DNA of 30,376 nt. Origin: a virus. The notes beneath the pieces were generated by a model that made no database searches, was not told the DNA's origin, and worked only from the letters and a program-made list of their open reading frames with translations. A program made the position numbers and the translations under genes. Each line of letters opens with the position of its first letter. Within the stretch, counting starts at the first letter, position 1. The stretch lies in IMG/VR virus record IMGVR_UViG_3300028581_000167, positions 1-30,376 of that record; one strand, given 5' to 3'. Below, piece after piece: positions 12,522 through 23,100 of this stretch.

Positions 12522-13267
12522 TGTCAGGAATAAATCAAAATTCAAATTTAGGTAGAGGTGAATTAAAAATATCATCTTCAACAACAACATATTTAACACT
12601 CGGATATACTGGTTCAAGTCAGTTAGATTTCGATTTTCCAACTAATTATGGCTCGTCAGGTCAGGGCTTAGTCACAGATGGTTCTGGTGGATTATCATGG
12701 GGCACAGTCGGTGGCGGTGGTGGTGGAACAAACGGCACATCAGGTTCGTCAGGAACAAATGGTTCGTCAGGAACAAATGGTTCGTCAGGAACAAATGGTT
12801 CGTCAGGAACAACACCTCAGCAAGCATATTGGTTTGGTGAATATCAATCGACACAAGTTCTTGCGACTGGTTCAAGTTTGCTTGGTTTGACAGTTTCGTT
12901 AGAACAAAATATCAGTGGAATGACAGCCGCTGTCTTTGATTATAATGGAATATATAAATGTGATTATTCGATTACACTTGGTGAAAGGGATTTTAGTGGA
13001 TATAATAATGATAAAATTATGTTGTTCTTTTTGAAATATAATGGTGCGACAGTTTCAAATTCAGTCGAATTGTTAGCAATTGATAAACACAACACTGACC
13101 CAGCAGGTAATGTTGGTCTTTCATCATATGGCGGAAGCACTATAATATCGGCAACTGCAAATTCAAGATTGGAATTTTGGGCAAGAACGCCATTTTTAAT
13201 TTGGTTAAGACCAGACGCAACACAACCTGGATATACAGCAAAAATGTCAATCTTTAAAATAACATAA
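12521..13267 (+). CDS. Fibre-like protein with Gly/Ser/Thr/Asn repeats
   Basis: A 248-residue protein. Residues 1-65 are beta-rich and end in SGQGLVTDGSGGLSWGTVGG. Residues about 66-98 form a Gly-rich linker with repeats of GSSGTN. Residues 100-248 form a globular beta domain (LGLTVSLEQNISGMTAAVFD ... IWLRPDATQPGYTAKMSIF). This shape, anchor, flexible repeat, head, is common for phage fibres and head or tail decoration proteins. It lies between two tail-completion-like genes. The repeat DNA (12743-12811) could change length by slippage without breaking the frame. Its linker resembles that of the 29440 gene. No enzyme motif is seen. Confidence 0.6.
   Translation: MSGINQNSNLGRGELKISSSTTTYLTLGYTGSSQLDFDFPTNYGSSGQGLVTDGSGGLSWGTVGGGGGGTNGTSGSSGTNGSSGTNGSSGTNGSSGTTPQQAYWFGEYQSTQVLATGSSLLGLTVSLEQNISGMTAAVFDYNGIYKCDYSITLGERDFSGYNNDKIMLFFLKYNGATVSNSVELLAIDKHNTDPAGNVGLSSYGGSTIISATANSRLEFWARTPFLIWLRPDATQPGYTAKMSIFKIT
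12743..12811 (+). repeat. 18-bp in-frame tandem repeat (three copies plus 15 bases)
   Basis: The unit GGTTCGTCAGGAACAAAT is perfectly repeated at 12743, 12761 and 12779; a fourth, partial unit runs 12797-12811. Each unit encodes GSSGTN, so copy-number changes keep the frame and only alter linker length. Confidence 0.95.
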
Positions 13268-13268
13268 A

Positions 13269-13751
13269 ATGAATTTAGACAAAGACACGAGAGAGTTAAT
13301 CCGCGAAGTTGAAAGAATATGGGTAGCAGAAGTTGTCCAGAAAATAAAAGAAGAAATCAAAAGGATTAATTTGATTGATAGTGGAACTTTGGAAAATTCT
13401 ATAAAATCCGAATATGATGAACAATCAGTTGATGGTGAGTTCAAATTCCGTATGGCTGATTATGGTAAATTTCAAGACCAGGGTGTAAATCCAGTCGACC
13501 AAAAAATATACGACACACCATTTGAGTTCCGTGGAAATGTTGCTGGGACTGCTTTTGCTTTGGAAACCTGGGCTACAAGTCGTGGTCTAAATCCGTGGGC
13601 GGTAGCAAATGTTCTTCAATATGAAAAGGGTATAAAACCAAAAATGTTTTTCAAAACAACAATCGAGGCGATGTATCCAAAATTAGGCGAAAGAATTGAA
13701 AAATTAATTATAGATAAAACCACCTATGATATACAAAAAAGAATAAAATAA
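13269..13751 (+). CDS. HK97 gp10-like tail completion/neck protein
   Basis: A 160-residue protein beginning MNLDKDTRELIREVERIWVA. A long N-terminal helix is followed by IDSGTLENSIK (about 36-46), the region typical of HK97 gp10-like proteins, then a beta part (ADYGKFQDQGVNPVDQ) and a C-terminal helical part ending DIQKRIK. Members help join tail to head or finish the tail tube. It starts one base after the fibre-like gene and ends three bases before the next, inside the late operon. Confidence 0.6.
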   Translation: MNLDKDTRELIREVERIWVAEVVQKIKEEIKRINLIDSGTLENSIKSEYDEQSVDGEFKFRMADYGKFQDQGVNPVDQKIYDTPFEFRGNVAGTAFALETWATSRGLNPWAVANVLQYEKGIKPKMFFKTTIEAMYPKLGERIEKLIIDKTTYDIQKRIK

Positions 13752-13754
13752 AAT

Positions 13755-15218
13755 ATGGCTATCACTATAATAAAAAATTTAACCACAAACTATTTTTACC
13801 CATCGGCAAATGAAATCCTAATCACTGCGAATTCAAACAACACTGGTAAATGTAATTTCAGATATATCTGTGATATTTATATCAACTCAATTAAAGTTCA
13901 TACACTTAAAACATTCCCAGACCCAACGACTGGTTATGGTCTTTTTAATTTACAAAGAATATGTGAGGATTATATTGAAACCTCGATTGATAAATCAGCG
14001 GCAACTCATGTTATTTTTTCTGGAACAAACACTTCGGCGCCGAATGCTGCGTTTAGTTTACAAATAAAATTTGGCGAAGAATATGACAACACGATTGATT
14101 GTTCTGGCGTCGTAAATCAATATCTTAATTTACAAAATTCAAACACGGCATATGTTTTTGAAGGTGGAATAGATTATGAATATTTTACATCATATTCGTC
14201 GACATATTCTGTCGTGGGAACTTTTTCAAATACAGCGAAGTTTTTAACCAACTCGCCTCGTGAATTGAGTTTAACATACAACGACCAGTTCTGTTTAGAT
14301 TTCTTAACTCAACAAAATATAAATGTAGCAGATTGGAAACTTGATGTTAAGACATATGACAATGGAGGAACTTTAATAAACACCTATTCATATCCAACGA
14401 ATAAAACACATCTCATTCGAAGGATGAGGTTGTTTTGTGGACCATATGATATAAACAGAATAGCAAACACGACTATAATAAATCCCATTGTAAAAAAATA
14501 TACTATACAATTAAGATATTCAACCTCAACTCTGGTGAGTGAGGTTTTTACTTTTAATTTGAAAAACCCAGAGGCGTTCCAAAGTAGATTTTGTTTTACT
14601 GGTCAGTTGGGTTCGCCAGAACTTTATACATTCTACCATAGAAGGAGAACAGCGTATAATATAATTAGAGATAATTTTTCACGAGTTTTAAGTCCACTAA
14701 ACACACAATACACTTTGGGTGATAGAGGTTTACAGACATTCAAAATAAATGGACAAGAACGAGGAACAGTCGGTTCATATATCCGTGAAGTTGATGCTAA
14801 TTGGTTGACGGAACTGCCCCTGTCAAAAGATATATTTATTTTACAAAGACCTGAATTAATGGAAACGCAGTTAGTTGGAACTGCTTCTGGAATTGCGACT
14901 TTTATTTATAAAAAACCAAAGTGGGCTACTGGTATAGAAAATGAATTCCTTGTTGGAAATTCAGTTTTTCTACATCAATTAAATGGAACCCAATCTGGCA
15001 AATATACGATTACAAATATACCAGTCGAAAATCAGATTACAATATCAGGAACTTTTAGTGGAACACCTTGTGGTTTTTTACAAAAAGACATCACTTGGAG
15101 AAAACTACCAATAGTAGCAACAGACAACTCAGTTGAGGTGGCACAACGACTTGGAACTCCAATATTATATGGATTTAACTGGGAAACTTCATATCAAAAA
15201 ACAACTTTACGAGGATAA
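13755..15218 (+). CDS. Tail-associated structural protein, possibly distal tail
   Basis: A 487-residue protein beginning MAITIIKNLTTNYFYPSANE. It is almost entirely beta-rich, with repeated short strands, few charged runs, and no membrane segment or enzyme motif. The ending RLGTPILYGFNWETSYQ is globular. It ends exactly where the 1236-residue gene begins (stop 15216-15218, ATG 15219). Size, fold type and position before the largest fibre-like gene suggest a distal tail or baseplate part. No specific family is recognised; this is by context. Confidence 0.5.
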   Translation: MAITIIKNLTTNYFYPSANEILITANSNNTGKCNFRYICDIYINSIKVHTLKTFPDPTTGYGLFNLQRICEDYIETSIDKSAATHVIFSGTNTSAPNAAFSLQIKFGEEYDNTIDCSGVVNQYLNLQNSNTAYVFEGGIDYEYFTSYSSTYSVVGTFSNTAKFLTNSPRELSLTYNDQFCLDFLTQQNINVADWKLDVKTYDNGGTLINTYSYPTNKTHLIRRMRLFCGPYDINRIANTTIINPIVKKYTIQLRYSTSTLVSEVFTFNLKNPEAFQSRFCFTGQLGSPELYTFYHRRRTAYNIIRDNFSRVLSPLNTQYTLGDRGLQTFKINGQERGTVGSYIREVDANWLTELPLSKDIFILQRPELMETQLVGTASGIATFIYKKPKWATGIENEFLVGNSVFLHQLNGTQSGKYTITNIPVENQITISGTFSGTPCGFLQKDITWRKLPIVATDNSVEVAQRLGTPILYGFNWETSYQKTTLRG

Positions 15219-18200
15219 ATGACTACTGAATTAATTATATTTACAAGACCAGCACAATCACAAAGATTGCCTGGAACAGTTCAAACTCCATCGAATAGCG
15301 GAACCCAGTCGATTGGAACATACAACTCACAATGGAAATCTCAACCAAATAATGTCGTTGGAAATGGATCAAAATATGTAGGTGGTAAAAAAATCGACCT
15401 CCATGAAGATGTCAGCATACCAATCACATATTCTATATCGGATATTGTAAATCCTGAAAGTGTTAAAACAAGTTGGTCGAAAACTATCACTATACCAGGA
15501 ACAAACAACAATAATCGTATATTCGGTGGAATTTATAATTTACAATCTGATAGTTGGATACAACTAGGTGGTGTATCAGTATGGTCGGGTTTTAATCCAA
15601 ATTTAAGAACAGAAGTCATTTTACTTTCTGGTGGTATAGAAGTTCTTAAAGGCAATTTACAACTTAAAAAAGCAACTCGTGATAGAGGTGGAAATATAGA
15701 ATATGAAATCGCCTTAAACGGTGAGTTAACAAGTTTGTTTTCTGACATCGGCGATATAAAAATAAATGGATTTGATTTCACTGAATATAACCACCTTTGG
15801 TCGCGTGATAATATAGTGAATAGTTGGTCTGGTTTGATTACAAATTCAAGCGGTGTAAATAAAACAAGTTTTACACAAACTCTTTCAGGAACTGTCAGTG
15901 TTGTTAATAAACAATCAACAACTGGTAGATTAACATTTACAACTACAACGCCTCACGGATTGTCTATCGGTGATTATGTTAGAGTTTTAATAAATCCTGG
16001 GAATGATACTCGATTAAGAATGGTTAATGGTGATTGGTCTGTCGTGGCTTCCACCTCGACTACTTTTACAGTCAATTATTTTTATCCACTTGGTTTAAGT
16101 CCATTTGGTGAAACTGGTATAGTTGGATATGTTTGGAAAATTATACATTCAGGTGGAGGTGTTGTATATCCCCTGATACAATGGGGTGATGAAGTGGATT
16201 ACAATACATTTCCAGTGACGAGTTTTGCTCCGTCATATTATTTGAAAACTATATTAGACAGAATATTTAAGGCAGCGAGTTCGACATACGAAAGTAATTT
16301 TTTTGATAGTCAATTTTTCAAAAGATTAATTTTAACACAAAAATATAGTCAATATGATATAAATCCAGAAGAAACAAAATCGCGAAAATTTATTGTAGGA
16401 TTGACCGCATCATATAATCAATCACCATCAGAGGTTCAACCTGGAACTTGGTGGTGGTTTCAAAACTTAAATCCTAACACGACAGCGACTGCTTCGACTT
16501 TACCAACACAGTTCAGAACTCGTATACCATTTAATAAAGAAGGCGGAACACTCGGAACAACGGCATCATATTTTGATAATGGTTCAACGCAAAGTGGTCA
16601 GTTTGGAAACTGGAACGAAAACACATATCAGTGGATTGTAAGTGATAATGGTGAATATAATATATCGGCAAATTTGGTTTTGGATTGTGAGTTGAAAATG
16701 CGGGCTACTGCGTCCCTACAACCAAACACACCTGGATATACATATTTTCCAGGGTGGATAAGAAATCCATCAACTGTATGGAACCCAGATGGAAATGGAG
16801 TGAGATTAAGAGCAACTTGGTGGTTGGAACGGGCGGGTGTTCAATCAGAGATTTATACTTCTGTATCTGACCAGTTTTATGTAAATCCTCAATCATACTG
16901 GTCTTCAACAAATTACAACTGGGTTAATTTCGGAACATACCAACCTGAAAACTGGAGGAACTATCAATTAACAGCAACTTGTCCTACAACATATTTTTCG
17001 AAAGGTGATAAAGTTTGGATTGAATTATCAAATCTCCTTCAAGCAAAAGCATCAACGATTGGTGGTGGAGTAATCAGTTTTTACGAACAATTTTCATCAG
17101 GTGGTGGAAGCTTTCAACTACCAATAGTCGGTGATTGGAAAATTAAATTAAAATCTGGTTCATATATTTTTAACGAACCAACACCAAAATCAGTTGAAAA
17201 CTCCATTTTAGAGGGCTCGGCGTTTTTACCAAAAGATATGATGGCAAAAGATTTTTTACTTGGTCTTTGTAAAATGTTTAATTTACAAATTGCTGCTGAT
17301 AAAGAAGTTGAAAGAAAATATATCATCGAACCCCGTGATGATTTTTATTATGATGGTTCTAATTCAAATCATTTCCAAAACTGGACAAACAAACTACATA
17401 CTGACGATATTGAAATTATACCCCTGAGTGAATTAACATCAAAAAATTATGAATTTAAAAATAAAGAAGAAAATGATTACTATAACACAAAGTTCAAAAA
17501 CGAAAGATTAAGACCATATTCATATTATAAAAAAACTATACAAAACGATTTCTTAAAAAACACCACTACTATTGAACTTCCATTTGGAACTTCTGTTATG
17601 ACAAATGTTCCATCAGGCACAGATGTCGTTCTTCCAGCGATTTACAATGTCGATGGTGGAAATAAAAAACCTATCCAAACACCAGCACCAAGGATTTTAA
17701 TATGGGGTGGTTTAAGACCATATACTAAACAAAGAGGTGGAGGTGTGATTGAATTAAACAATCCACAAACGAGTTGGAGCATCGGGTGGGAACTCCTAAG
17801 TGGTATCACAAATCCAACTGCGAGTATCAGTCCAACATTTTCGGTTTATACGACATATCCATATGCTGGAACTGTTGATTGTCCACAAGACCCACTGGTT
17901 GATATAAATTGGTATGGATTGGAACAGGGTGATTTTGTTTACTGGGATTTCGCCAGATGGACCAATAATAATTTGTATAATAAATACTGGTCGAATTTTA
18001 TTAATGAAATTTCCGACCCAGGTTCAAAGTCAATAACTTGCCTCCTAAAATTAACACCAAAAGATATAAACAATTTAGATTTCAGAAAAATATATGTTCT
18101 TGAAGGAAATTGGTTAAGATTACAAAAAATTATAGATTATGATAGTGTTGGGGGTGGATTAACAAGGTGTCAGTTCTTAAAATTAATTCAACCGACAAAA

Positions 18201-18929
18201 TATGTAAATCAAAATATAATTGTAAATCAGTGGGGGCAAGTAGCAAATCAGTTTCAATCACAATATATCTTAAATCCGCACCAAATGCAGATTGTTGGAA
18301 CTTCCTCGCAAATCGAGTGGATACCACTGTCAAAAAAACCTGGTTCTGGGTTTAACAACTCGATAGCAGGTCAAGATATATCAACAAACACCACTATACA
18401 AATATCAGGTCAATCGAACTTTGTATCACCGACATCGAAAAATATATCCATAGTCGGTGATGAAAATATAGTCGGTGATTTTACAAGGAACATAAATATA
18501 GTAAATGGTCGTGGAAATCAAGTGATGGGTGGTTTACAAAATGTTTCAATAATTGCGACAGATGGAAAATTAATTTTAGAAAACGATGTATCTTACATAA
18601 ATGGTGTTAGATTTAAATTTGGAAATCCAATATCGAGGTCAAATGTTCTTGATGCTGGTCAAGATGTAGCAATTGAAAACAAAGCACTTAACACGATAGT
18701 AAATGTGATGGACGCGGGTGAAGATATAGTGATTTCGAGTTCAACGAATGGATTTGAGAATATAATGGACGCTGGTGTTGATATGATACTACCAGATTTA
18801 GCAGAGGTTGGTTTAACATCTTTAACAAATCCAAATCCAAGGACAAATTCATCTGGTGGATATATCACTGGTAGCCCGACATATAGTTTGATAAACAAAA
18901 TTAGAAACGAACAAATACTTCGTTCATAA
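15219..18929 (+). CDS. Large tail/baseplate or fibre protein with C-terminal repeats
   Basis: A 1236-residue protein, the largest in the genome. The N-terminal 30 residues are disordered, then come long beta-rich parts with many Trp and Tyr (TWWWFQNLNPNTTATAS). Near 680-720 is a conserved-looking block, NSILEGSAFLPKDMMAKDFL, such as occurs in tail-hub or fibre proteins. Residues about 1060-1110 show Asn/Gly repeats like beta-solenoid turns (NISIVGDENIVGDF, NINIVNGRGNQV). Three DAGxD repeats follow, at about 1145, 1165 and 1184 (LDAGQD, MDAGED, MDAGVD), 20 and 19 residues apart. It likely forms the tail tip or central fibre and may bind the host surface. Function is inferred from size and neighbours. 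Confidence 0.6.
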   Translation: MTTELIIFTRPAQSQRLPGTVQTPSNSGTQSIGTYNSQWKSQPNNVVGNGSKYVGGKKIDLHEDVSIPITYSISDIVNPESVKTSWSKTITIPGTNNNNRIFGGIYNLQSDSWIQLGGVSVWSGFNPNLRTEVILLSGGIEVLKGNLQLKKATRDRGGNIEYEIALNGELTSLFSDIGDIKINGFDFTEYNHLWSRDNIVNSWSGLITNSSGVNKTSFTQTLSGTVSVVNKQSTTGRLTFTTTTPHGLSIGDYVRVLINPGNDTRLRMVNGDWSVVASTSTTFTVNYFYPLGLSPFGETGIVGYVWKIIHSGGGVVYPLIQWGDEVDYNTFPVTSFAPSYYLKTILDRIFKAASSTYESNFFDSQFFKRLILTQKYSQYDINPEETKSRKFIVGLTASYNQSPSEVQPGTWWWFQNLNPNTTATASTLPTQFRTRIPFNKEGGTLGTTASYFDNGSTQSGQFGNWNENTYQWIVSDNGEYNISANLVLDCELKMRATASLQPNTPGYTYFPGWIRNPSTVWNPDGNGVRLRATWWLERAGVQSEIYTSVSDQFYVNPQSYWSSTNYNWVNFGTYQPENWRNYQLTATCPTTYFSKGDKVWIELSNLLQAKASTIGGGVISFYEQFSSGGGSFQLPIVGDWKIKLKSGSYIFNEPTPKSVENSILEGSAFLPKDMMAKDFLLGLCKMFNLQIAADKEVERKYIIEPRDDFYYDGSNSNHFQNWTNKLHTDDIEIIPLSELTSKNYEFKNKEENDYYNTKFKNERLRPYSYYKKTIQNDFLKNTTTIELPFGTSVMTNVPSGTDVVLPAIYNVDGGNKKPIQTPAPRILIWGGLRPYTKQRGGGVIELNNPQTSWSIGWELLSGITNPTASISPTFSVYTTYPYAGTVDCPQDPLVDINWYGLEQGDFVYWDFARWTNNNLYNKYWSNFINEISDPGSKSITCLLKLTPKDINNLDFRKIYVLEGNWLRLQKIIDYDSVGGGLTRCQFLKLIQPTKYVNQNIIVNQWGQVANQFQSQYILNPHQMQIVGTSSQIEWIPLSKKPGSGFNNSIAGQDISTNTTIQISGQSNFVSPTSKNISIVGDENIVGDFTRNINIVNGRGNQVMGGLQNVSIIATDGKLILENDVSYINGVRFKFGNPISRSNVLDAGQDVAIENKALNTIVNVMDAGEDIVISSSTNGFENIMDAGVDMILPDLAEVGLTSLTNPNPRTNSSGGYITGSPTYSLINKIRNEQILRS

Positions 18930-18962
18930 ACAGAACGAGATAAAAAAAATATAAAAAGATAT

Positions 18963-20123
18963 ATGCCATCAATAGAACAATATACAAGATTAAGACACCA
19001 CAGATTAACAACATCAGGTCAATCTTTTACTATACCAACTTCAAATGACCACTCAGATGATACTTGGTTAAAAACCGATTTATACATTGGAGAAATCGGC
19101 TTCAATTTAACCGATGACACGGCTTATTTTCGTTCAAACAATGGTATAGTTGGACTTGCTACTGCGACTTCGTCAGGTGCTGGTTCTGCAAATATATGGA
19201 ACTTTCAATCACCGAACATCGTCATCGGAACCACATATTCAGCCGACAGTGTTTCACCTCGTTCTGGATATTATACAGATTTAGGAACAACGACATTAAG
19301 ATGGAAGGATTTATATTTGGGCGGTTCATCAGGTGGAACAACACAGATTGATATAAATGGTGGTGTTTATATGGTCGGCTCTGGTGGTTCGGTTTTAACT
19401 ACTGATGGTGCCGCGAGTTCAAACGCACCGATTGAAATAAATTCAAGTTCGTCGAATGTAAATAAATCGAGACCTCTTTTCTTAAATGTAAGAGCGGGTT
19501 TAGCAAATGGTTCAACAAATTATATCACAATTGCAAGTTCACAAACAATCACAACAGACGACACATCATATTGTTTCGTTGCTGGAACAAATCAATTGAC
19601 TTTTGAAAATGGTCTTTCACATCAAGTTTTTCTTGGTAAAAGTAATGGAAGAAATGCTTGGCTTGATAACACCGTGTGGACTGGTGGAAATCACGCTTTG
19701 AGAGGTGATTTTGCAGATGACGGAACTGGTCAATATGAAAAGTCAGAATGGATTTCTTCACAAGGGGCTTTACAAACATCTGATGCCCTAACATACGATA
19801 TTGTAAACATTCCGTGGACTGATTTAGTGAACTATGGTGAAGTGGTTCAAATAAAAGCCAATATCATAGCAACTGTGATAAACTCAGCAGATGTTGTTTA
19901 TTCATCAGAACTCGTTGGTGTGTTTTCAGTTGAAGCGGGAGGAACACCTCACACAATCGGAGTTCCAATAAAAAATGAATGGTCGAGTTTTTCTTCAACT
20001 CAGCCTCAAAGTGATTTAACAGCCGACGGAAGTGGTTTTTATGTAAAAGCACAAGGTGTGGGTTCGACAAATATTCAGTGGTTGTGTTCATATTCATATC
20101 ACAGATTAATAAAAGTATATTAA
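18963..20123 (+). CDS. Tail fibre-like protein
   Basis: A 386-residue protein beginning MPSIEQYTRLRHHRLTTSGQ. Residues 35-65 contain DLYIGEIGFNLTDDTAYFRS, the GEIGxNxxDxxxYxR pattern found near the N-termini of many phage fibre and tropism proteins. A Gly/Ser-rich middle follows (GGSSGGTTQIDINGG), with a C-terminal beta domain ending SYSYHRLIKVY. It is separated from the 1236-residue gene by 33 AT-rich bases and ends 6 bases before the tape measure gene. A role in host binding or in the fibre is likely but not shown by any catalytic motif. Confidence 0.6.
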   Translation: MPSIEQYTRLRHHRLTTSGQSFTIPTSNDHSDDTWLKTDLYIGEIGFNLTDDTAYFRSNNGIVGLATATSSGAGSANIWNFQSPNIVIGTTYSADSVSPRSGYYTDLGTTTLRWKDLYLGGSSGGTTQIDINGGVYMVGSGGSVLTTDGAASSNAPIEINSSSSNVNKSRPLFLNVRAGLANGSTNYITIASSQTITTDDTSYCFVAGTNQLTFENGLSHQVFLGKSNGRNAWLDNTVWTGGNHALRGDFADDGTGQYEKSEWISSQGALQTSDALTYDIVNIPWTDLVNYGEVVQIKANIIATVINSADVVYSSELVGVFSVEAGGTPHTIGVPIKNEWSSFSSTQPQSDLTADGSGFYVKAQGVGSTNIQWLCSYSYHRLIKVY

Positions 20124-20129
20124 AATTAG

Positions 20130-23100
20130 ATGGCAGATTTTATATTAAATGTAAAAGTCAATGGTGTTGAACAAACAGTATCAACTATGGCTGAACTTGA
20201 AAAAGCACTTGAATTAACAAATGCTGAATTAAGTGGTTTGGAAGTTGGTAGCCGCGAGTTCAAATCTTTAACAACACAAGCAAATAATTTAGATAAAGTA
20301 ATCGTTGCCTTAAAAGATGACACATCTGGTTTTAATGATAATGTTAAAAAAACAACACAATCAACACAAAAACTCGGTCAAACTATATCTCAAACTGCTG
20401 ATGCCGCAACAGAACTTGGAAAAGCACCGACGGGCGAATTGGGTAAAAATGTAGAAACTGCTACAAAATCCGCTACTAGTTTAAGGGCTCAGTTGAAAAA
20501 AACTATAATAGAACTACAAAATCTCGAACCTGGTTCCGCGAGGTTCCAAGAACTCTCACTTCGCGCTGGTCAATTGAAAGATGAAATCGCGGATACAAAC
20601 GCAATAGTTGGTAATTTGGCTGGAAATACAACTGAACGACTTGGAAATTCATTAAACCTTGCTTTTTCGACGGGTTTACAAGGTTTGAGTGCCCTGAAAG
20701 ATGGATTAACTGGTTTAGGCGTGGAAATACCAGCGTTGGATAGCGCAATATCTGGTTTACAGACAGCACTTGGTTTCGCGGCATTAATTCAGTTTGCTGG
20801 TTCTTTACCAGATATTTTTACAAATTTAAGAAATGGTTTTGGCTCATTAATAAAACCAATCAGGAACTATATTCTTGGATTATCAGCAACAACCGCGGCA
20901 ACAGAAGGTGCAGCAGTAGCGACAACCACTTTGGGTGTAGCACAGAGGGCGATACCAATTTTAGCAATCGCCGCTGGTATAGCACTTTTAACAGCGGCTT
21001 TGATAGATTATTTCCAAGCCAGTCAACAAGCGAGTAAAGAAGAAGAACAACGAGCAAAAAGGCAAGAAGAAGAAACACAGAACAGAGAACAACTGCTGGA
21101 GCAACTCGCATCCGAAAGTCAAGAATTTACATCTTTGGTATTCAGATTAAAACAAACAAACGCACAATCAAAAACTCGTAGCAATTTAATATCTGAAATC
21201 AATGGTAAATATGGAACTACAATCGCAAATATAAAAGATGAAAATAAATTCCAAGAAGTCTTAAATGGAACTATAAAAGATTTTATCACATTAAAATTAA
21301 CTGAATTTAAATTAAAATCAAATAAAAAAGAACAAGACAAATTAATTAGGAGTTTAGCAGAAAGCCAAATGTTGTTAAACCAAGCACAGTCAGATGAAAT
21401 TAAAAACAGACAACAAAACAACGAAATCGCAGAGGGTGATGCAATCAGGGCGGCGGTTTTTAAGATTTCAACCGATAACACTACAAAGGCTTTAAGTTAT
21501 AAAGTAAAAGAACAACAAAAATTAATAGACCAAGAAAAAGAACTGATTAACAAACTTTTCCCACAAAGAAAAAAAGCCGATGGTGAAAGAACAGGGGGTA
21601 TAAATAAAGAAGCCGAAAATTTACAAAAATTAAATGATATATTAGACAAATATACAACCGATGCTGTAAATTCATCATTGGAACTTGATAGACAAAGGAT
21701 TACAGCGTCAAATGGTGAAATTAACAGATTAAATTTTGAATTGGCATTAAAACTTGACGCATCACAAAAAGAGTTCGATGAAGATGTTAAAAAAGTAAAT
21801 GGTTTAATTAAAAACGCCGAAAAAAGAAAAGAATTCATTGAAAAAATCAGTTTGGAACAAGCCAAGATTGAACTTAACATTGTAAAGAAAAATATACTTG
21901 ATATAGAAAAGTTGCGAGAAAAAGAACTTGGTGATATAGAGCAACTTTATAAAGATGAAATACTGGCTCGTGAGGTTTTACAAAAAGAAATTATTTTTGG
22001 AAACAACAACACAAATGACTTGATACTTGAAAGTGATAGACAACGACTACAATCGGAACTGAGTTTAACAGAGGCACAAATATCGGACTTAAATGTATTC
22101 GAAATCCAAAAATTATCAGAACTCAACTCGAAAAAAGAAGGTTTGAAAAAAGAACTTGATGATATTTTATTCAAACTTGAAAAGGAAAGAATTCAAACAG
22201 AAACAAAATTATTAAATGACGAGCAACTTAAAAGGATTGATGACTTAAAATTATTTAATCTTGACTATCAATCTATATTGGATGGTAGAAAAGATATACA
22301 AATCGAACTTGATAAAGAAGCCACCGATGTCCTGTTAAAAGAACAAGATGAAAGATTTGCCGCGTTGAATTTAGCACTTCAAAAACAAGCCGACTTGGAA
22401 AAAGTAAGCGCTGGTATTGAAATTAAAAATGCTACTGATAGAGCGAATAAAATTAAAGAAATTGATGATAAATTAAAAGTCGATTTAGTAATTAATGAAA
22501 CAAAGGCAAATGAAGAAAGAATAAATTTACAAGACAAATTAAATCAGTTGTTGGCACAAAAAAATGAAAATCTACAAACTACTTTACAAAATATAGATGA
22601 AGATGGTAAAAAGAAATTAGAAATCGCACAAAATGAATTTGACGCAAATTTATTGGACAACGCCGAACAAACGGCTGGCGAACAATTAAGTATTTTTATT
22701 GATGCTTCTATAAAAGTAATCGAGGAATTTGTTGGTTTAGCAAACACTGTGACGAGCGCAATATCAGATATAATTTCTACAAACCAAGCGGCTCGTGATG
22801 AGGAATTGACACAAATAGAAAATGACAATATCCGTCGAACCAATACTATAAACCAAAATTATAATGACGAACTCAAAAGTTTACAAAACAGATACAATGG
22901 GGGGTTGATTTCACAGGACCAGTATAATCAAGCATCAACTAATTTGGAACAACAAAGAACTGGATTGATTGATGGACTGGGTGAAGAACTGACAAAAAAA
23001 CAAGGTGAATTTGCCCAAAAAGCATTTGAGGAAGATAAAAAATTAAAAATCGCACAAACTATAATATCAGGTTTAAGAGGTGCCATTGATGCATATACTT

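Noticed and set aside
22544-22843. Ser/Phe-rich minus-strand frames opposite the tape measure gene (for example 21119-21880 and 22544-22843)
   Set aside because: They are antisense shadows of a long coding sequence, with composition from reversed Lys/Glu codons and no start context.
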